Source: Campanula takesimana
Lineage: Eukaryota; Streptophyta; Magnoliopsida; Asterales; Campanulaceae
Reading direction: 5' to 3'
NCBI GenBank assembly: GCA_026119855.1
Contig: JAOWBW010000180.1
Span: forward strand, 868,001-932,000
DNA length: 64,000 nt
Shown here: positions 46,324 to 58,660 of the stretch, piece after piece
How the letters are laid out: each line of letters starts with the position of its first letter
Position numbering within the stretch: position 1 is the stretch's first letter
Made by a program: the position numbers and the translations under genes
The notes under the pieces: model-generated
Told to the model about the DNA's origin: nothing
The model's input: the letters and a program-made list of their open reading frames with translations, nothing else
Database searches by the model: none

Positions 46324-46830
46324 TTTTATAACCACACGGACAACAAAGTGTTTGTTGCTCGAGATGGTACCTTTCTAGAGAAAGAGTTTCTCTCCAAAGG
46401 AATCAGTGGGAGTAAAATTAATCTCGAAGAGGTTCAAGAACCCAAAAGTAACTATGAACCGATGGTGGAATCTGAACAAGTTTCACAAGGAGTTGTGGAA
46501 CCCGTTCAAGATACACAAACTCATCGCAGATCTAGTAGGTTACGATCCGAACCCGAGAGATATGGATTTCTCATGACGGATATTAAAGAAGTAGAAATCA
46601 TTGAGAATGATGAACCTACTTCCTACGAAGAAGCGATATCCTCTTCTGACTCATATAAATGGCTTGGAGCTATGGAATCCAAAATTCAATCCATGTATGA
46701 TAATCAAGTTTAAAACTTGATAGATGCACCCGAAGGTGTAAAAACCATAGAATGCAAGTGGGTTTTCAAAAATAAACTAACATGGATGGAAAGGTGCATA
46801 CTTATAAAGCTAGGCTTGTAGTGAAAGGTT
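46324..46830 (+). pseudogene. Copia-B integrase-RT linker and RT start
   Basis: NHTDNKVFVARDGTFLEKEFLSKG, then RRSSRLRSEPERYGFL and TSYEEAISSSDSYKWLGAMESK, the usual segment before RT. TAA at 46711 after DNQV replaces Trp (Copia-C keeps TGG). The CKWVFK motif of RT follows near 46755 with a frame break. LINE-2 interrupts at 46830; the last 19 bp are its target duplication. Confidence 0.88.
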
Positions 46831-47901
46831 TTTTTTTTTTTTTTTTTTGGCGAAAGGAGGGCGGTACCTCCCTAGGTTTTATTAATAGTAAAAATTAAAT
46901 ACAAACTTAGTGGGGGACATGAAAACCTCAACCACCAGGAAACGAAAATTAGGGATGAGGCCATACACAAGTCGTATGGTCCTCTACAAAATAAGGAGGG
47001 GTAACTACAAAGATAAGAAAGTAATTTAAAAAGAATTCTAGCCGTAAAAGTTAATGAAACCGAGTATTGGGAATCCTTGCCTTGTCTAAAACAAAGCAGC
47101 CATTGCAATGCCGTGGGATATCACTCAAGGATAGAAAATTATAATTCCTTTCATCATTTGCTGACATGTTAGCCATACCATCCGTAACTCCATTGCCTTC
47201 CCTCAGAATATGAGTAATCCGAACCTCCATTTGATCCATTAAGCGGTGAATGTGCGAAATGACATACCAGATAGCCCATGGTATATAGTATTCCCGAATA
47301 AGAATGCGCATTAAGACCTGGGAATCCACTTCCAACCAAACCCGATGAAAGCTTCGATCTAAAGCGAAAATAAGACCATCTCTTGCTGCCATAGCCTCCG
47401 CCATCATATTGGATTGAACTCCATAGAAATGCGAAAAACCATAAATAAAATCACCATTATGATCTCAAATGATGCCACCACCTGAGGCAATGCCCGGATT
47501 GCCCCTAGATACTCCATCGGTATTAATTTTAACTTCATCAATATTAGGGAATTGCCAAACCACTAATCTGATTTTGGGGGATATATAGCTCTTAGGCTTC
47601 AGCCGAAACCACTCTAACATATTTTTATCCCCAAATCCACTCGAAAATGAAAGAGAAAAGGAAGAGGCAATATTAGAGACTAGATTACAAACCTTATGGA
47701 TGATCTCCTCGGGATGCATGTGAGTCCCTTCAAATCTGCTCTTGTTTCTAGCACACCAAACTTCCCACAGGATTAATGCCGGAACAAGATTAGAAATCCA
47801 TTTAGTAACACTAGAATGCGAATTTGACGAGCCTTGCCACCAACAGATGAGAGCTTGACTTAGGTTACCCAAAGACAATCGGATACCACATAAAGCACCA
47901 A
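46831..47901 (-). mobile_element. LINE-2, 5'-truncated copy of the LINE-1 family
   Basis: Minus-strand L1 fragment of about 1.07 kb with poly-T (its poly-A tail) at the left. It is flanked by the 19-bp duplication AGGCTTGTAGTGAAAGGTT (46812-46830 and 47902-47920). It starts at the position equal to about 15604 of LINE-1. Pieces at 47465-47897 and 47051-47407 encode INTDGVSRGNPGIASGG, then MMAEAMAARDGL...DKARIPNTRFH, the RNase H domain, with one TGA between them near 47466. It shows the sequence LINE-1 had before Gypsy-1 inserted. Confidence 0.94.
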
Positions 47902-47920
47902 AGGCTTGTAGTGAAAGGTT

Positions 47921-48509
47921 ATAGGCAGATTCATGGTATTGACTATGATGAAACCTTTTCACCCGTAGCAATGATCAAGTCTATAAGAATTTTGATTACC
48001 ATAGCCGCATATTATGACTATGAGATATGGCAAATGGATGTAAAATAGCATTCCTTAATGGGAACCTTCTTGAGGATGTGTATATGACACAACCTGAAGG
48101 TTTTACAAATCCAGAAAATTCTAATAAGGTATGCAAGTTGCAGAAATCCATCTATGGATTGAAGCAAGCCTCAAGGAGTTGGAATCTTTGATTTGATGAA
48201 TCAGTCAAAGAGTTTGGCTTCATCAAGAACGAAGATGAATCTTGTGTATACAAGAAAATTAGTGGGAGAGTAGTACTATTTCTAGTGCTATATGTCGATG
48301 ACATATTAATAATTGGAAACGATGTTCCTGCACTACAGTCTGTAAAGACTTGGTTAGGAAAATGCTTTTTAATGAAAAATATGGGTGAAGCCGCGTACAT
48401 TCTTGGAATTAAGATCTATCGTGATAGATCTAAAAGACTGATTGGTTTAAGTCAAAGTACATACATTAATAAGGTTCTTAAAAGATTCTGTATGGAGAAC
48501 TCTAAGTGA
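47921..48509 (+). pseudogene. Copia-B reverse transcriptase
   Basis: It resumes after LINE-2: GIDYDETFSPVAMIKSIRIL, EIWQMDVK (first catalytic Asp), then a frame break near 48040, a PEGFTNPEN and KSIYGLKQASRS region, and catalytic LYVDDILIIGND at 48288. GEAAYILGIKIYRDRSKRL follows. TGA at 48507 after MENSK. The motif set is Ty1/copia; it resembles the Tork/Angela/TAR group but I cannot fix the lineage. Confidence 0.9.
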
Positions 48510-49283
48510 GGAAACCTGCCAGTGTTACATGGTAAAAGTTTAAGCAAGACTCAGTGTCCAAAGACTACTGATGAGCGAGAACGCATGAATGGAATCCCAT
48601 ATGCTTCGGCAATTGGATCCATTATGTACGCCATGATATGTACTAGACCGGATGCCTCGTATGCTTTGAGCATGACGAGCAGATACCAGTCAGATCCCCG
48701 TGAGAGTTACTAGATAGCAGTCAAAACTATTCTTAAGTACTTGAGAAGGACTAAAGACTCGTTGTTCATTTATGGAGGTTTGGAAGATGATCTTGTTGTA
48801 AGGGGTTATACAGATGCAAGCTTCCAAACTGACAAGGATGATTTTAGATCGCAATCTGGTTTCGTGTTTATGCTAAACGGTGGTGCTGTAAGTTGGAAAA
48901 GTTCCAAGCAGAGTACAGTAGCTGATTCTACAACAGAAGCTGAGTATTTAGCTGCATCAGATGCTGCTAAGGAGGCTGTTTGGATCAAGAAATTCATAAC
49001 TGAATTAGAAGTGGTTCCTAGCATTGCTAATCCAATAGACCTTTATTGCGATAATAATGGTGCTATTGCTCAATCAAAGGAACCAAGAGCACATCAAAGA
49101 TCCAAACACGTACTTAGGCGTTTTCATCTCATTCGAGAAATTATAGAGAGGGAGGACGTGAAGATATGCAGAGTACCAACGGATGATAACATTGCTGATC
49201 CACTGACAAAGGGACTTCCTCAAGCTAAACATGACGGTCATGTTAGGTCTATGGGCATTAGATACATTAGTGGTTGGGCCTAG
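48510..49283 (+). pseudogene. Copia-B RT end and RNase H
   Basis: MNGIPYASAIGSIMYAMICT, then TAG at 48711 after DPRESY where Trp is expected. RNase H follows in an open frame from 48741: YTDASFQTDKDD, SWKSSKQSTVADSTTEAEY and LYCDNNGAIAQSKEP, ending IRYISGWA at 49283. This is the best-preserved Copia-B domain. Confidence 0.92.
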
Positions 49284-49285
49284 TG

Positions 49286-49297
49286 CAAGTGGGAGAT
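49286..49297 (+). other. Copia-B polypurine tract
   Basis: CAAGTGGGAGAT immediately before the TGTTGG start of the second LTR. The same motif, reversed, flanks the Copia-A and Copia-C 3' LTRs. Confidence 0.85.
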
Positions 49298-50736
49298 TGT
49301 TGGTGTATATGCCCTAGGCATGTTATTTGGCACGTTGTTTGACAATGTTTGTTATCACTTTCCAATTAATATATAGAGATGTTTTTGATTATTATTTATT
49401 GTTTCATGTTTTGTTATAATAATTTTTGTCCCTAGTACTTATGAAGAACTAGCATAAGTTTAATTCGATGATCATATGGTGATCATGTGTATAGGATACA
49501 AGTTAAACTTATGAGTATGTGTTGGGGAACACATACTGGCCATGACCCAAAAATGAGTTTATGTCATGGTCATAATGTCATAATTAAACCTCTAATAGTT
49601 ATATCATTAGAATCCTCGTACCTGAGATTATTGCGATATTCCACATAATGGAGATCATGTTTGACATATTCAAACGTCACTCTTAACCAAGTGATTATAA
49701 AGGATATGATTGGCATGATCGAAGCTATGTAGGGAAGTGTAATAAGTCAAGATGGAATTTGTCCCTCTTTGTGAGAGATGTCAGGCTTGGGCCCCTAGAT
49801 GAATAGTGTTGATGAAATGCATGGCCGTGCTCAAATGAATTGATGAGATCGATATCATTTGTGTTATCAAACTATTTGGGATCGAGAAAAGTATTGGGCA
49901 TTGTAAGTTGACCATTGACCATGGCTTACGCTCAATGGCATCGTGGACAAAAGGATTGTGTATATGTTCTATAAAGGATTAACGAACTGTGATAAAGTTG
50001 TATCATTTGGGTAGTCATGATGGCCTGCTAGGGTCCGCTCATGATTCACGAGAACAAAATGTGTTTGGACTCATTGCCAACTTGATATAATCCTATGGGG
50101 TCACACACAATAGAACGAATTGTTAAAAAGGGAAAAAGGCTGAATTTTGGTCTGGCACGGCCGCGCGAGATAAGGAGCATGACTATGCCAATAATCGTCC
50201 AACGGCAAGTGACTGGCGACATGAATGGCACGACCGTGCCAGTTTTAGGGCACGACCATGCCCATGCTGTCTGGCCAGGAAACTTGCGGCTTAATTGTGG
50301 TGACGGGATTTAGGTTTCCTAAGTCCTTAAGGGTTAAGGACTAGGACCTATATAAACATCTTTTCACCAGCCATTAAGTATATGAAACCTTGTTGTTTGG
50401 AGAAACAATTTTATTGATCAAGATTGAGAATCAAAGATCAATAATTCATAAATTCATATAGCCCCTTTTTGATCTAGCAGTCAAGATTAAGAAAGAGTTC
50501 TTAATATTCGTTCGCGTGTGGATATCCATAGAGGGTGATTGCTTAATCATCGTTTTGTTCGTGTTCCAGTGTTCGTGATTTGAAGAAGCGCGAAGAACCA
50601 AGATTGAAGATCAAGAAAATTTTAACGCTCCATCACGGTTAGTATTCTAAATTCAATCTTGTATTAATTTAATCATCTTGAATGGCTCTAGGATTTTGGA
50701 TTTATTCCATTGCGTTTGATTATGCAAAACCCAACA
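49298..50736 (+). repeat. Copia-B second LTR, complete
   Basis: TGTTGGTGTA...AAACCCAACA, 1439 bp. TATA box at 50349. The GC array is reduced to GCATGACTATGCC, GGCACGACCGTGCC and GGCACGACCATGCC; about 42 bp holding two units is missing relative to the first LTR. Confidence 0.93.
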
Positions 50737-50737
50737 G

Positions 50738-52207
50738 TGGTATCAGAGCCCCATTCATCATGATTATTTTAATAATAACATGTTGATGATATAATTGGAT
50801 TATATGTGTTGGCATGCTATTTGAATTTAAATTCATGATGCTTTATGTGATCTATGCGTTCTATGTGGTTTATTGTTTTTGTAACATTAATCGAACTACT
50901 CAATCGCAATAAAAATTATCGTGGGTTTAAAATTGTTTGGGTTATCAATTTTAGATTGGATCAAAGTTTTGATAATCTAGAGATTCATGAATAAATGGTT
51001 TATTCAAGGTTTTGATGATCATGGTGATTTGATCACCAAGAACACCAAGTCCTAATTGAATCGGGGAAAAACAATTTTGAGATGAATTTTGATTTTTTTT
51101 TCGACAGAAGGTCCGACCGGACCTAGGCACTGACCCGGCCGGACCCCTAGTTCTGGTCCGGGCAGGGGCTTAGGGTTTGGGGTGGATTTTGTGGTTTAAA
51201 TTTCCTATTTGTTTTAGTCTTGTGAGTTCTAAGATTGGATCAAGGTTTGGATGGCTAGCCTACGTTCTCGAGACTGTGTTTCTTCAAACTTGATCGCAAT
51301 CAATGATTCAAAGATAAAACGGAGTTAGAATTATGAAGAGTTCATAATTGCTAAAATTGAGAAACAAAATTCTTGATTCAAAGTTTGGAGATCCATGTGG
51401 AATTGTGAATGCAATTGGCCTACGTTCATCGAGACTATCTATTACTTAGCTTCAGCCACATGGACTACTTTCTTAGTTTCTTGAATTAGTGCGGAATTGT
51501 GGATGCCTATGGCTTAGTTTCGGCCTCACTTCTTGTTGTCTTGATTTGGAGATAATGACCAAAGTTCAAAGAGTCTCATCCTCATAATTATAGAGAAACT
51601 AATGACACATAAATATCATGCTTAAATAAATGGAGATTAATTTAATGACTAAACTTGATGCTTTACATATTTATCTTATGTGCTCATAAATGTGTTATAT
51701 GCTATATGTGATGAACCTTCTTTGAAGATTTTAAGTCACGTGCCAACCCTTGATAGACACTTGGGATTACACGGGTAGTTTTGTGTGGGTTACACCAAAG
51801 CGTAGGTGCATTGATTCTATCCTTGTATGAACAAGATGAGTGAAAGAGTGGTTCCTATGCGTCTATCATGGTTTGACTTAATTAAGCTATCAAAAGAGTT
51901 TTGGGCTTAAGGCACGAGATGAGATTAAAACATGCTTATGACATATGATGTCTAAGGAATCTCATAAAGGATCTAAGAGTCATATATGATATGATTGATA
52001 ATAGTTATCTACCTAATTAATTTAATTTTGAGTAGTATCGCCAAAGCGGACTTAAGATTAAATTAAAGATGGATCTTAGCTCATTTAAATTATATGATAA
52101 ATTAGATGTATATGAAGGTTATATAATTTAGTGGGAGTATTTTTTTTTTGAAATACAATTATAAATCTCTCTATGAAATTGGTACTAATACATATTTATA
52201 TATGTTT
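50738..52207 (+). mobile_element. Second Copia-B PBS and leader, truncated
   Basis: TGGTATCAGAGCCCC (50738) and a leader nearly identical to 35551-37001, including the GGTCCGACCGG block (51109-51165). It stops about 15 bp before the expected gag start, where Tat-2 sequence begins. No coding sequence. Confidence 0.9.
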
Positions 52208-52434
52208 GCTATGATGGAGAATGTTTGATGTCTTGATGATGATGATGAATTGCTTTTACTTTTGATGGAGTAGTGGTGAGATGGCATTCTTGATGATGGG
52301 TTGGTCATGCCAAAAGGCTGCCTACGTATCCCTTGAAGAGAATCAGACCAGCGTAGTTTAAGGACGGTGGAGAGTGCTGGGGAAGAAGCTAGGAGGAAGG
52401 CAAAATGAAGCACATACTTTTTACACAAGTAAGG
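52208..52434 (-). mobile_element. Tat-2 remnant, left piece
   Basis: Reverse complement of the Tat-1 3' region around 7440-7660 (GGATACGTAGGCAGCC phrase at about 52320). It is not bounded by an LTR on the left, so it is truncated at the Copia-B leader. Copia-C interrupts it at 52434; the last bases, TAAGG, are the target duplication. Confidence 0.85.
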
Positions 52435-53936
52435 TGTTGGGTTTCCTAGTAACATGCGCAGCGGAATTAAGTATTTAAAATTTTATGAAACCCAAAGCCT
52501 ATAGATCCATTCATATGAATAAGTCAAATACATGCATAATGAATACTAGAATACTAACCCTTGAATCTTGGTGGAGACTGCAAACTTGATCACGAACAAA
52601 ACATGAACACGAACTTTGAAGATGATAAGTTTCACCCTCTACCGGTATCCACACCTTCGAACGAATATCAAGAAACACTTGATCTTGGTTGCTAGACCGA
52701 ATTGTGAAGCACACTTTCCCAATTGTAAGAACTATATGGAATTGTCAAGAGATCTTAGAACAAGAAAACAATCCTCACAAACCCTTGGAGGCACTCACAA
52801 AGCTATGGACTGATTAGGGCAACTAGAGGGGAGTTTATACTTGTTACACCTATTCCAAATAGGTAACAAGTGACTAAACCCGCAAGAAAACAGAAGAGGA
52901 AAAACCCTAGTCGAAACAGGACTAGGTCCGCCTGGGTATACAAGTTGGTCCGGCCGGATCAGGCAGGTCTGACCGGGTACCACACTTGGTTCGCTCGGGT
53001 AAATGAAGTTGTCCAGCCGGGTCCTTTCAATGGTCCGCCCGGACCCCATTTTTTTTCCCAGACTTCCTGTTTTCTCCTCTAAAGTCCTAAAATCCCTCAA
53101 AGGTCCTTCAACCCAAAATTCCAATTAAGTCCTTTTAAGATTCGTTCAATTTGTGTGTGACCCTATAGGATTATACTAAGTTGGCAATAGGTTCAATTAT
53201 AAACCCATAAGATATGATTAGGTTCTAGCAAACCGTCATACCTACCCAAATAGTGTAACTATATACAAGTTCGCATTCCTTTATAGAACATGTCACAATC
53301 CCTTTGTCCACGATGTCATTGAACACACTTTATATTCAACTTGTTTTGTTCAATACTTTCTCGATATCGAATATGTTGATAATCCAAATGACATTGATCC
53401 AATCAATTCACTTGAGTTTGGCCAAACATTTCATCAACATCATTCCTACGAGGGGCCCATGCTTGACATCTCTTCGAAGAGGGACAAATCCAACTCAACT
53501 TATTATTCTTCCCTACGTGAATCTGATTATGCCAATCATACCCTTTATAACCATCTGGTTAAAGGTAGCGTTTGAATATGTCAAACATAATGTTTATCAA
53601 GTGGAAGACAATAATAACTTTATGTCTAAGGATTCAAATGACATAACTAATATGAGATCTACATATGACATTGACCATGACATAAATCTCATACAGCGGG
53701 TCATGTCTAGTACCTTGTTCCAAACAAGTACCCATAAATCTAACATGATCATCCCATGATCATTTAGACTTTATACTAGTGCTTCATATACTAGGGATGG
53801 TGATTAAGTACTAGGGACGGTGATTATTATAAGTAAACATGAACAACAATAATAATCAAACATCTCTTTATTAATATGAATAAAATGATAACATATACAA
53901 CGTTTAACAAATGTGCCTAGGGCACCAACACTAACA
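52435..53936 (-). repeat. Copia-C 3' LTR
   Basis: On the plus strand it runs TGTTGGGTTT...CACTAACA. TATA (minus) near 52833. The GGTCCG array lies at 52925-53045. A short duplication, AGTACTAGGGACGGTGATTA, lies near 53810. The adjacent ATCTCCCACTTG (53937) is the reversed polypurine tract. Confidence 0.93.
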
Positions 53937-53956
53937 ATCTCCCACTTGCCCTAGGC

Positions 53957-54649
53957 CTAATCTCCCAGATATCTAATACCCATGGTCCTAATATGACCAT
54001 CATGTTTAGCTTGTGGAAGTCTCTTTGTTAGCGGGTCCTCTATGTTATCATCAGTTGGTACTCTGCATATATTTACGTCTCCCTTATCAACGATTTCTCG
54101 AATGATATAGAAACGCCTAAGTATGTGTTTGGATTTAGGAAGTGCCCTTGGTTTCTTTGCTTTAGCAATAGCACCATTATTATCACAATAAAGGTCTATT
54201 GGATTAGCAACACTAGGAACCACCTTAAGTTCATTAATGAACTTTTTAATCCAAACAACTTCCTTTGCAGCATCCAATGCAGCAATATACTTAGTTTCAG
54301 TTGTAGAATCAGTGACTGTACTCTGCTTGGAACTCTTCCAACTTACAGCTCCACCATTCAACATAAACACAAAACCCGACTGCGATCTATTATCATCTTT
54401 GTTGGTTTGGAAGCTTGCATCCGTGCAATCATTTACAACGAGATCACCTTCCATACCTCCATAGATCAAAAACGAATCTTTAGTCCTTCTCAAGTACTTA
54501 AGAATCTCTTTAATAGCCATCCAGTGACTCTCACCAGGGTCGGAATGATATCTACTCGTCATGATCAAAGTATAAGATACATTCAACCCAGTACATATCA
54601 TGGCATACATGATGGATACAATTGCCGAAGCATATGGCATCTCACTCAT
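53957..54649 (-). pseudogene. Copia-C RNase H and RT end
   Basis: Minus-strand open frame of 230 codons: MPYASAIVSIMYAMICT, LKYLRRTKDSF, RNase H CTDASFQTNKDD, SWKSSKQSTVTDSTTETKY and LYCDNNGAIAKAKKP. It is collinear with Copia-B 48590-49283. The E of TEAEY has become K (TETKY), a change at the RNase H motif. Open but cut off from RT by stops. Confidence 0.9.
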
Positions 54650-55382
54650 TTTCTCACGCTCATCATTTGTCTAACGACATTGAGTCTTGCTTAGAGAAAA
54701 TCCATGTAACACTGGAAAGCGTCCTCTCTTAGAGTCTTCCATGCAGAATCTTCTAATGACCTTGTCAATAGATGTACTTTGGCTTAAACCAATTAGCTTC
54801 CTATATCTATCTATGTAGATCTTAATTCCAATTACATATGCGGCTTCACCCATATCTTTCATTGTGAAATACTTTCCTAACCAAGTCTTACAGACTGAAG
54901 TGTAGGAATGTCATTTCAATATGTCATCCATATATAAAATAAGTAATAGCACTATTCTCCCATAATCTTCTTGCATACACAAGGTTCATCTTCGTTCTTG
55001 ATGAAGCCAAACTCTTTGACTGATTCATCAAAACGGAGATTCCAACTTTTACCTTCCCATCCATGTCAGTCTTCCTTTTAAAGACCCATTTGCATCCTAT
55101 GGTTTTTACACCTTCGGGTGCATCAATCAAGTTCCAAACTTGATTATCATGCATGGATTGTAATTCGGATTCCATGGCTCTAAGCCACTTATCCGAATCA
55201 GGAGAAGACATCGCCTCTTGGTAGGTGGTCGGTTCATCATTCTCAATGATCTCCACCTCATTACTATCCGTTATGAGAAACCCATATCTCTCGGGCTCGG
55301 ATCGTAACCTACCAGTTCTGTGAATTACTTGTGTATCTTGAATAGGTTCCACAACTCCTTGTGGGACTTGTTCTTGTTCCAC
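54650..55382 (-). pseudogene. Copia-C RT with internal deletion
   Basis: Minus strand. From the right: EPERYGFLITD, NLIDAPEGVKTIGCKWVFKRKTDMDGKVK, then a direct jump to sequence encoding the FDESVKEFGF region in another frame. About 290 bp, including FSPV and QMDVK, is gone. Next come MKDMGEAAYVIGIKIY and SLSKTQCR, then a stop. The YVDD region (about 54900-54930) is eroded. No active RT is possible. Confidence 0.88.
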
Positions 55383-56010
55383 TTATCGGTCCAATGTCAT
55401 TTTCTGGGTCTCGAACCTCTTCGAGATTTACTTTACTCCCACTGATTTCTTTGGAGAGAAACTATTTCTCTAGAAAGACACCAGTTCGGGCAACAAACAC
55501 TTTGTTGTCCATTTGGTTATAAAAGTAATATCCTATAGTTTCCTTAGGATATCCCATGAAAATACATTTATTAGATTTGTGTAAAACTATTCCACAATTC
55601 TTTACATGATCATCAAATTCTTGACTTAAGTATTCTCCACCTCAATCCGATCGAAGTGCCTTAATACTTTTTCCAAGTTGTTTTTCTACTTCATTTTGAA
55701 ATATTATAAATATCTCAAATGCTTCACTTTTATGTTTCATTAGGTAAACATACCCAAATCTACTATAATCATCAGTGAAGGTTATGAAGTATTGAAATCC
55801 TCCCCTAGCATTGCTACTTAGTGGTCCGCATACATCGGAATGTATCAACCCCAATAAGTTGCATGCCCTTTCACCCAACTTGGTGAAAGTTGTCTTGGTC
55901 ATTTTTTCAAGAAGACACGACTCGCAAGTATCATATGACTCTAAGTCACATGAACCCAAAAGACCGTCCCCCATGGAGTTTTGAGATACGCTTCTCATTA
56001 ATATGACCAA
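55383..56010 (-). pseudogene. Copia-C integrase with internal deletion
   Basis: Minus strand: DGLLGSCDLESYDTCESCLL zinc-finger part, FITFTDDYSRFGYVYLMKH (Asp), KALRSD then TGA (about 55640) where Copia-B has RSDRGGEY. After CGGAATTG-type text the sequence jumps to the TNKCIFMGYP region; about 290 bp with the catalytic Glu is missing. Confidence 0.88.
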
Positions 56011-56864
56011 GACGGTAATGCCACAAATAAGTATGATTTACATCATTAGGTTTAGACTTCTTATTTATATGATAGACGTTATCATTATTTTCATTCAGGA
56101 TATAAAGGCCATTAAATGAATTTGCAATACCATAAAGCACATCATTTAATATAGAAAATCTCTCATTCTCAATAAGAAATTTAAAACCTTCATTATCCAA
56201 ACAAGAAGTTGAAATAATGTTTCTACTTAAATCCGGTACATAATAACAATTGTTCAAAACAAGTATTAAACCGGAAGGTAAAGTGACTTCATAAGTCCCT
56301 ACGGCTAATGTAGCAACACTTGCTCCATTCCCCACACGTAGTTCTACTTCACCAATTTTTAAGTAGTCTCCTATTCTTTAATCCCTCCACATTTAAACAA
56401 ATGTGAGAGCCACATCTGGTATCCAATACCCAGGAACTAGTGGTAGAAAGGACAATATCTATCATATAGATACCTGAAGTCGATGCAGTCCAACTGCTCT
56501 TCTTCATCTTTTGCTCTTCCATAAAAGCCTTGCAATAACGTTTCCAATGACTAATTTCTTGACAATAGAAACAAATTGCATCATTTTGTGCATCGGGTTT
56601 TGCATCTGTAGCCTTGGCAACCTTTGCCTTGCTGATCTTGGGTTTGGCAACCTTTGCCTTACCCTTTCTTTTGGCACTTGGCCCTTTTCCATCATGAACC
56701 ATGAGCACTAGAGAACCTTTCTCCACTATCTTCATCTCCGCAGTTTTCAAAATGTTATGCAACTCGGAGAGATTCTTATCCATTCTAATCATGTTATAGT
56801 TCATCACAAAGTGATTATAACATTTAGGCAATGAATTAAGAATGAGATCTGTGGCTAGCTCCAA
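55946..56864 (-). pseudogene. Copia-C gag C-terminus, protease, pre-integrase
   Basis: Minus strand. 56864-56349: SLPKCYNHFVMNYNM, the Lys-rich KVAKPKISKAKVAK, and a zinc knuckle CFYCQEISHWKRYC with two changed positions. The protease then reads WVLDTRCGSHIC, so the catalytic D-T-G is D-T-R. A one-base insertion near 56355 shifts into 56335-55946, with GTYEVTLPSGLILVLNN and LWHYRLGHINEKRIS. Non-functional. Confidence 0.9.
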
Positions 56865-57332
56865 TCCAATTGGATAGCCAAGTTTCTAAAGATGCTCCAC
56901 GTAGCCTTTCATCATAAGCATGTGAGGTCCCACTTGTTGCCCTCCACTCCTTTTTCAAGAAATGAATGCAACAATGGTGTTATACCTCTCTTACCTAGCT
57001 TGCTCTTAAAACATGTCTCTCAACTCCTCGCCTATCTCATAGGCTTCCAAATGTTCCAAACATTGTTGGAGTTTTGAGCACATAGTCGTGAGCATGAGAC
57101 AACTCACATCCCTAGAATCATTCTCATTTTTCTTGTGATTGTCTCTTTCCGCCCTAGGGGCATTGGCTTCGGGTTCTTCATGAATAGGCCCATCAAGAAT
57201 GCACAACTTATCTTCTTGCCTTAGAACAATTCTTAGGCTCAGGATCCAATCCATGAAGTTTGTATCATTCTCATGAAGCTCATCCTTCTCAAGGATTGAT
57301 CGCAACGAAATTGATTGAGTGTTAGTTGTCAT
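56865..57332 (-). pseudogene. Copia-C gag N-terminus
   Basis: Minus strand from ATG at 57332: MTTNTQSISLRSILEKDEL, then FMDWILSLRIVLRQEDKLCILDG and CSKLQQCLEHLEAYEIGEE, ending LRDMF. A stop or frame loss near 57006 separates it from the rest of gag. Copia-B is the close relative. Confidence 0.88.
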
Positions 57333-58660
57333 TGTCTACAACTATGCAAAATTTCCAAAATTTTACAAGTACCAATTTCATTAAAGAGATAATGATGTAT
57401 TTTTCCAAAAAATACTCCTACTAAATTATATAACCTTCTTATACATCCAATGTATAATATAATTTAAATGGGCTAAGATCCAACTTTAATTTAATTTCAA
57501 GTCCGCTATGGCGGACCGCTAAAAAAAAATTAATTAGGTAGACAAACATATCAATCATATCCCATATGACTCTTAGATCCTTTCTGAGATTCTTTAAGAA
57601 ATCCAATTTCAAAAACGCATGTTTAATCTCATCTTTGCCTTGGCCCGAAACTGTTTTGACACCTAATTAAGTCCAACCATTTTAAACGCATAGGAAACTC
57701 TTATTCATTCATCTTGCTCATACATGAATAAAATCAATGCACCTCGCTATGGCGAGCCCACATGAAATTACCCTTGTACTCACAAGTGTTTTAATCATGG
57801 CATGGCAAAAGGACTTAAAACTTTCAAGAAGGTTCATCACCATATAGCATACAACACATTTATGAGCACATAAGATAAACATGTTGAGCATCAAGTTTAG
57901 TCACTAAATTAATCTCCATTAATTTAAGCATAATATTTATGTGTCATTAGTTTCTCTATAATTATGAGGATGAGACTATTTGAACTTTGGTTATCATCTC
58001 CAAATCAAGACAACAAGAAGTGCGGCCGAACTAAGCCATAGGAAACCACAATTCCGTACTAATTTAAGAAACCAAGAAAGTAGTCCATATGGCCAAAACT
58101 AAGCAATAGATGGTCTCGATGAACGTAGGCCAATTGCATTCACAATTCCACATGGATCTCCAAACTTGAATCAAGAACTTTGTTTCTCAATTTTAGCAAT
58201 TTTGAACTCTTCATAATTTTAACTTCGTTTTATCTTTGAATCATTGATTGCGATCAATTTTGGGAAACACAGTCTCGAGAACGTAGGCTAGCTATCCAAA
58301 ACTTGATCCAATCTTAGAATTCACAAGACTAAAACAAATAGGAATTCACAATTATCACAAAATTGTTTTTCCCCGATTCAATTAGGATTTGGTGTTCTTA
58401 GTGATCCAATCACCATGATTATCAAAACCTTGAATAAACTATTTATTCATGAATCTCTAGATTATCAAAAGTTTGATCCAATCAAAAATTGATAACCCAA
58501 ACAATTTTAAATCCACCACAATTTTTATTGGATTGAATAGTGCCATTAAAGTTTATAAAATAATAAACCACATAAAACGCATATAACACATAAACATCAT
58601 AATCTCAATATTCAAATCATGCTAGGCACATAAACAATGTATTGAAATAATCAACATGAA
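57333..58660 (-). other. Copia-C untranslated leader
   Basis: Noncoding, about 1.33 kb, collinear with the Copia-B leader (reverse complement). It lacks the GGTCCGACCGG block present in Copia-B at 35905; the flanking text meets directly near 58340-58375. No gene is seen. Confidence 0.8.

Larger units (their letters stand above)
34143..52207 (+). mobile_element. Copia-B, Ty1/copia with LTR-body-LTR-leader order
   Basis: LTR (34143-35534, 5' end missing), PBS, leader, gag, protease, integrase, RT, RNase H, polypurine tract and second LTR (49298-50736). The second LTR is followed by another PBS and 1.47 kb of leader, ending at 52207 where Tat-2 sequence begins. That order is a partial tandem rather than a normal element. 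Gypsy-2 and LINE-2 lie inside. Many stops show that it is inactive. Confidence 0.88.

Noticed and set aside
53304..53759. 151-aa ORF, partly repeated at 59816-60058
   Set aside because: Lies within the Copia-C LTRs; its repetition reflects LTR duplication.
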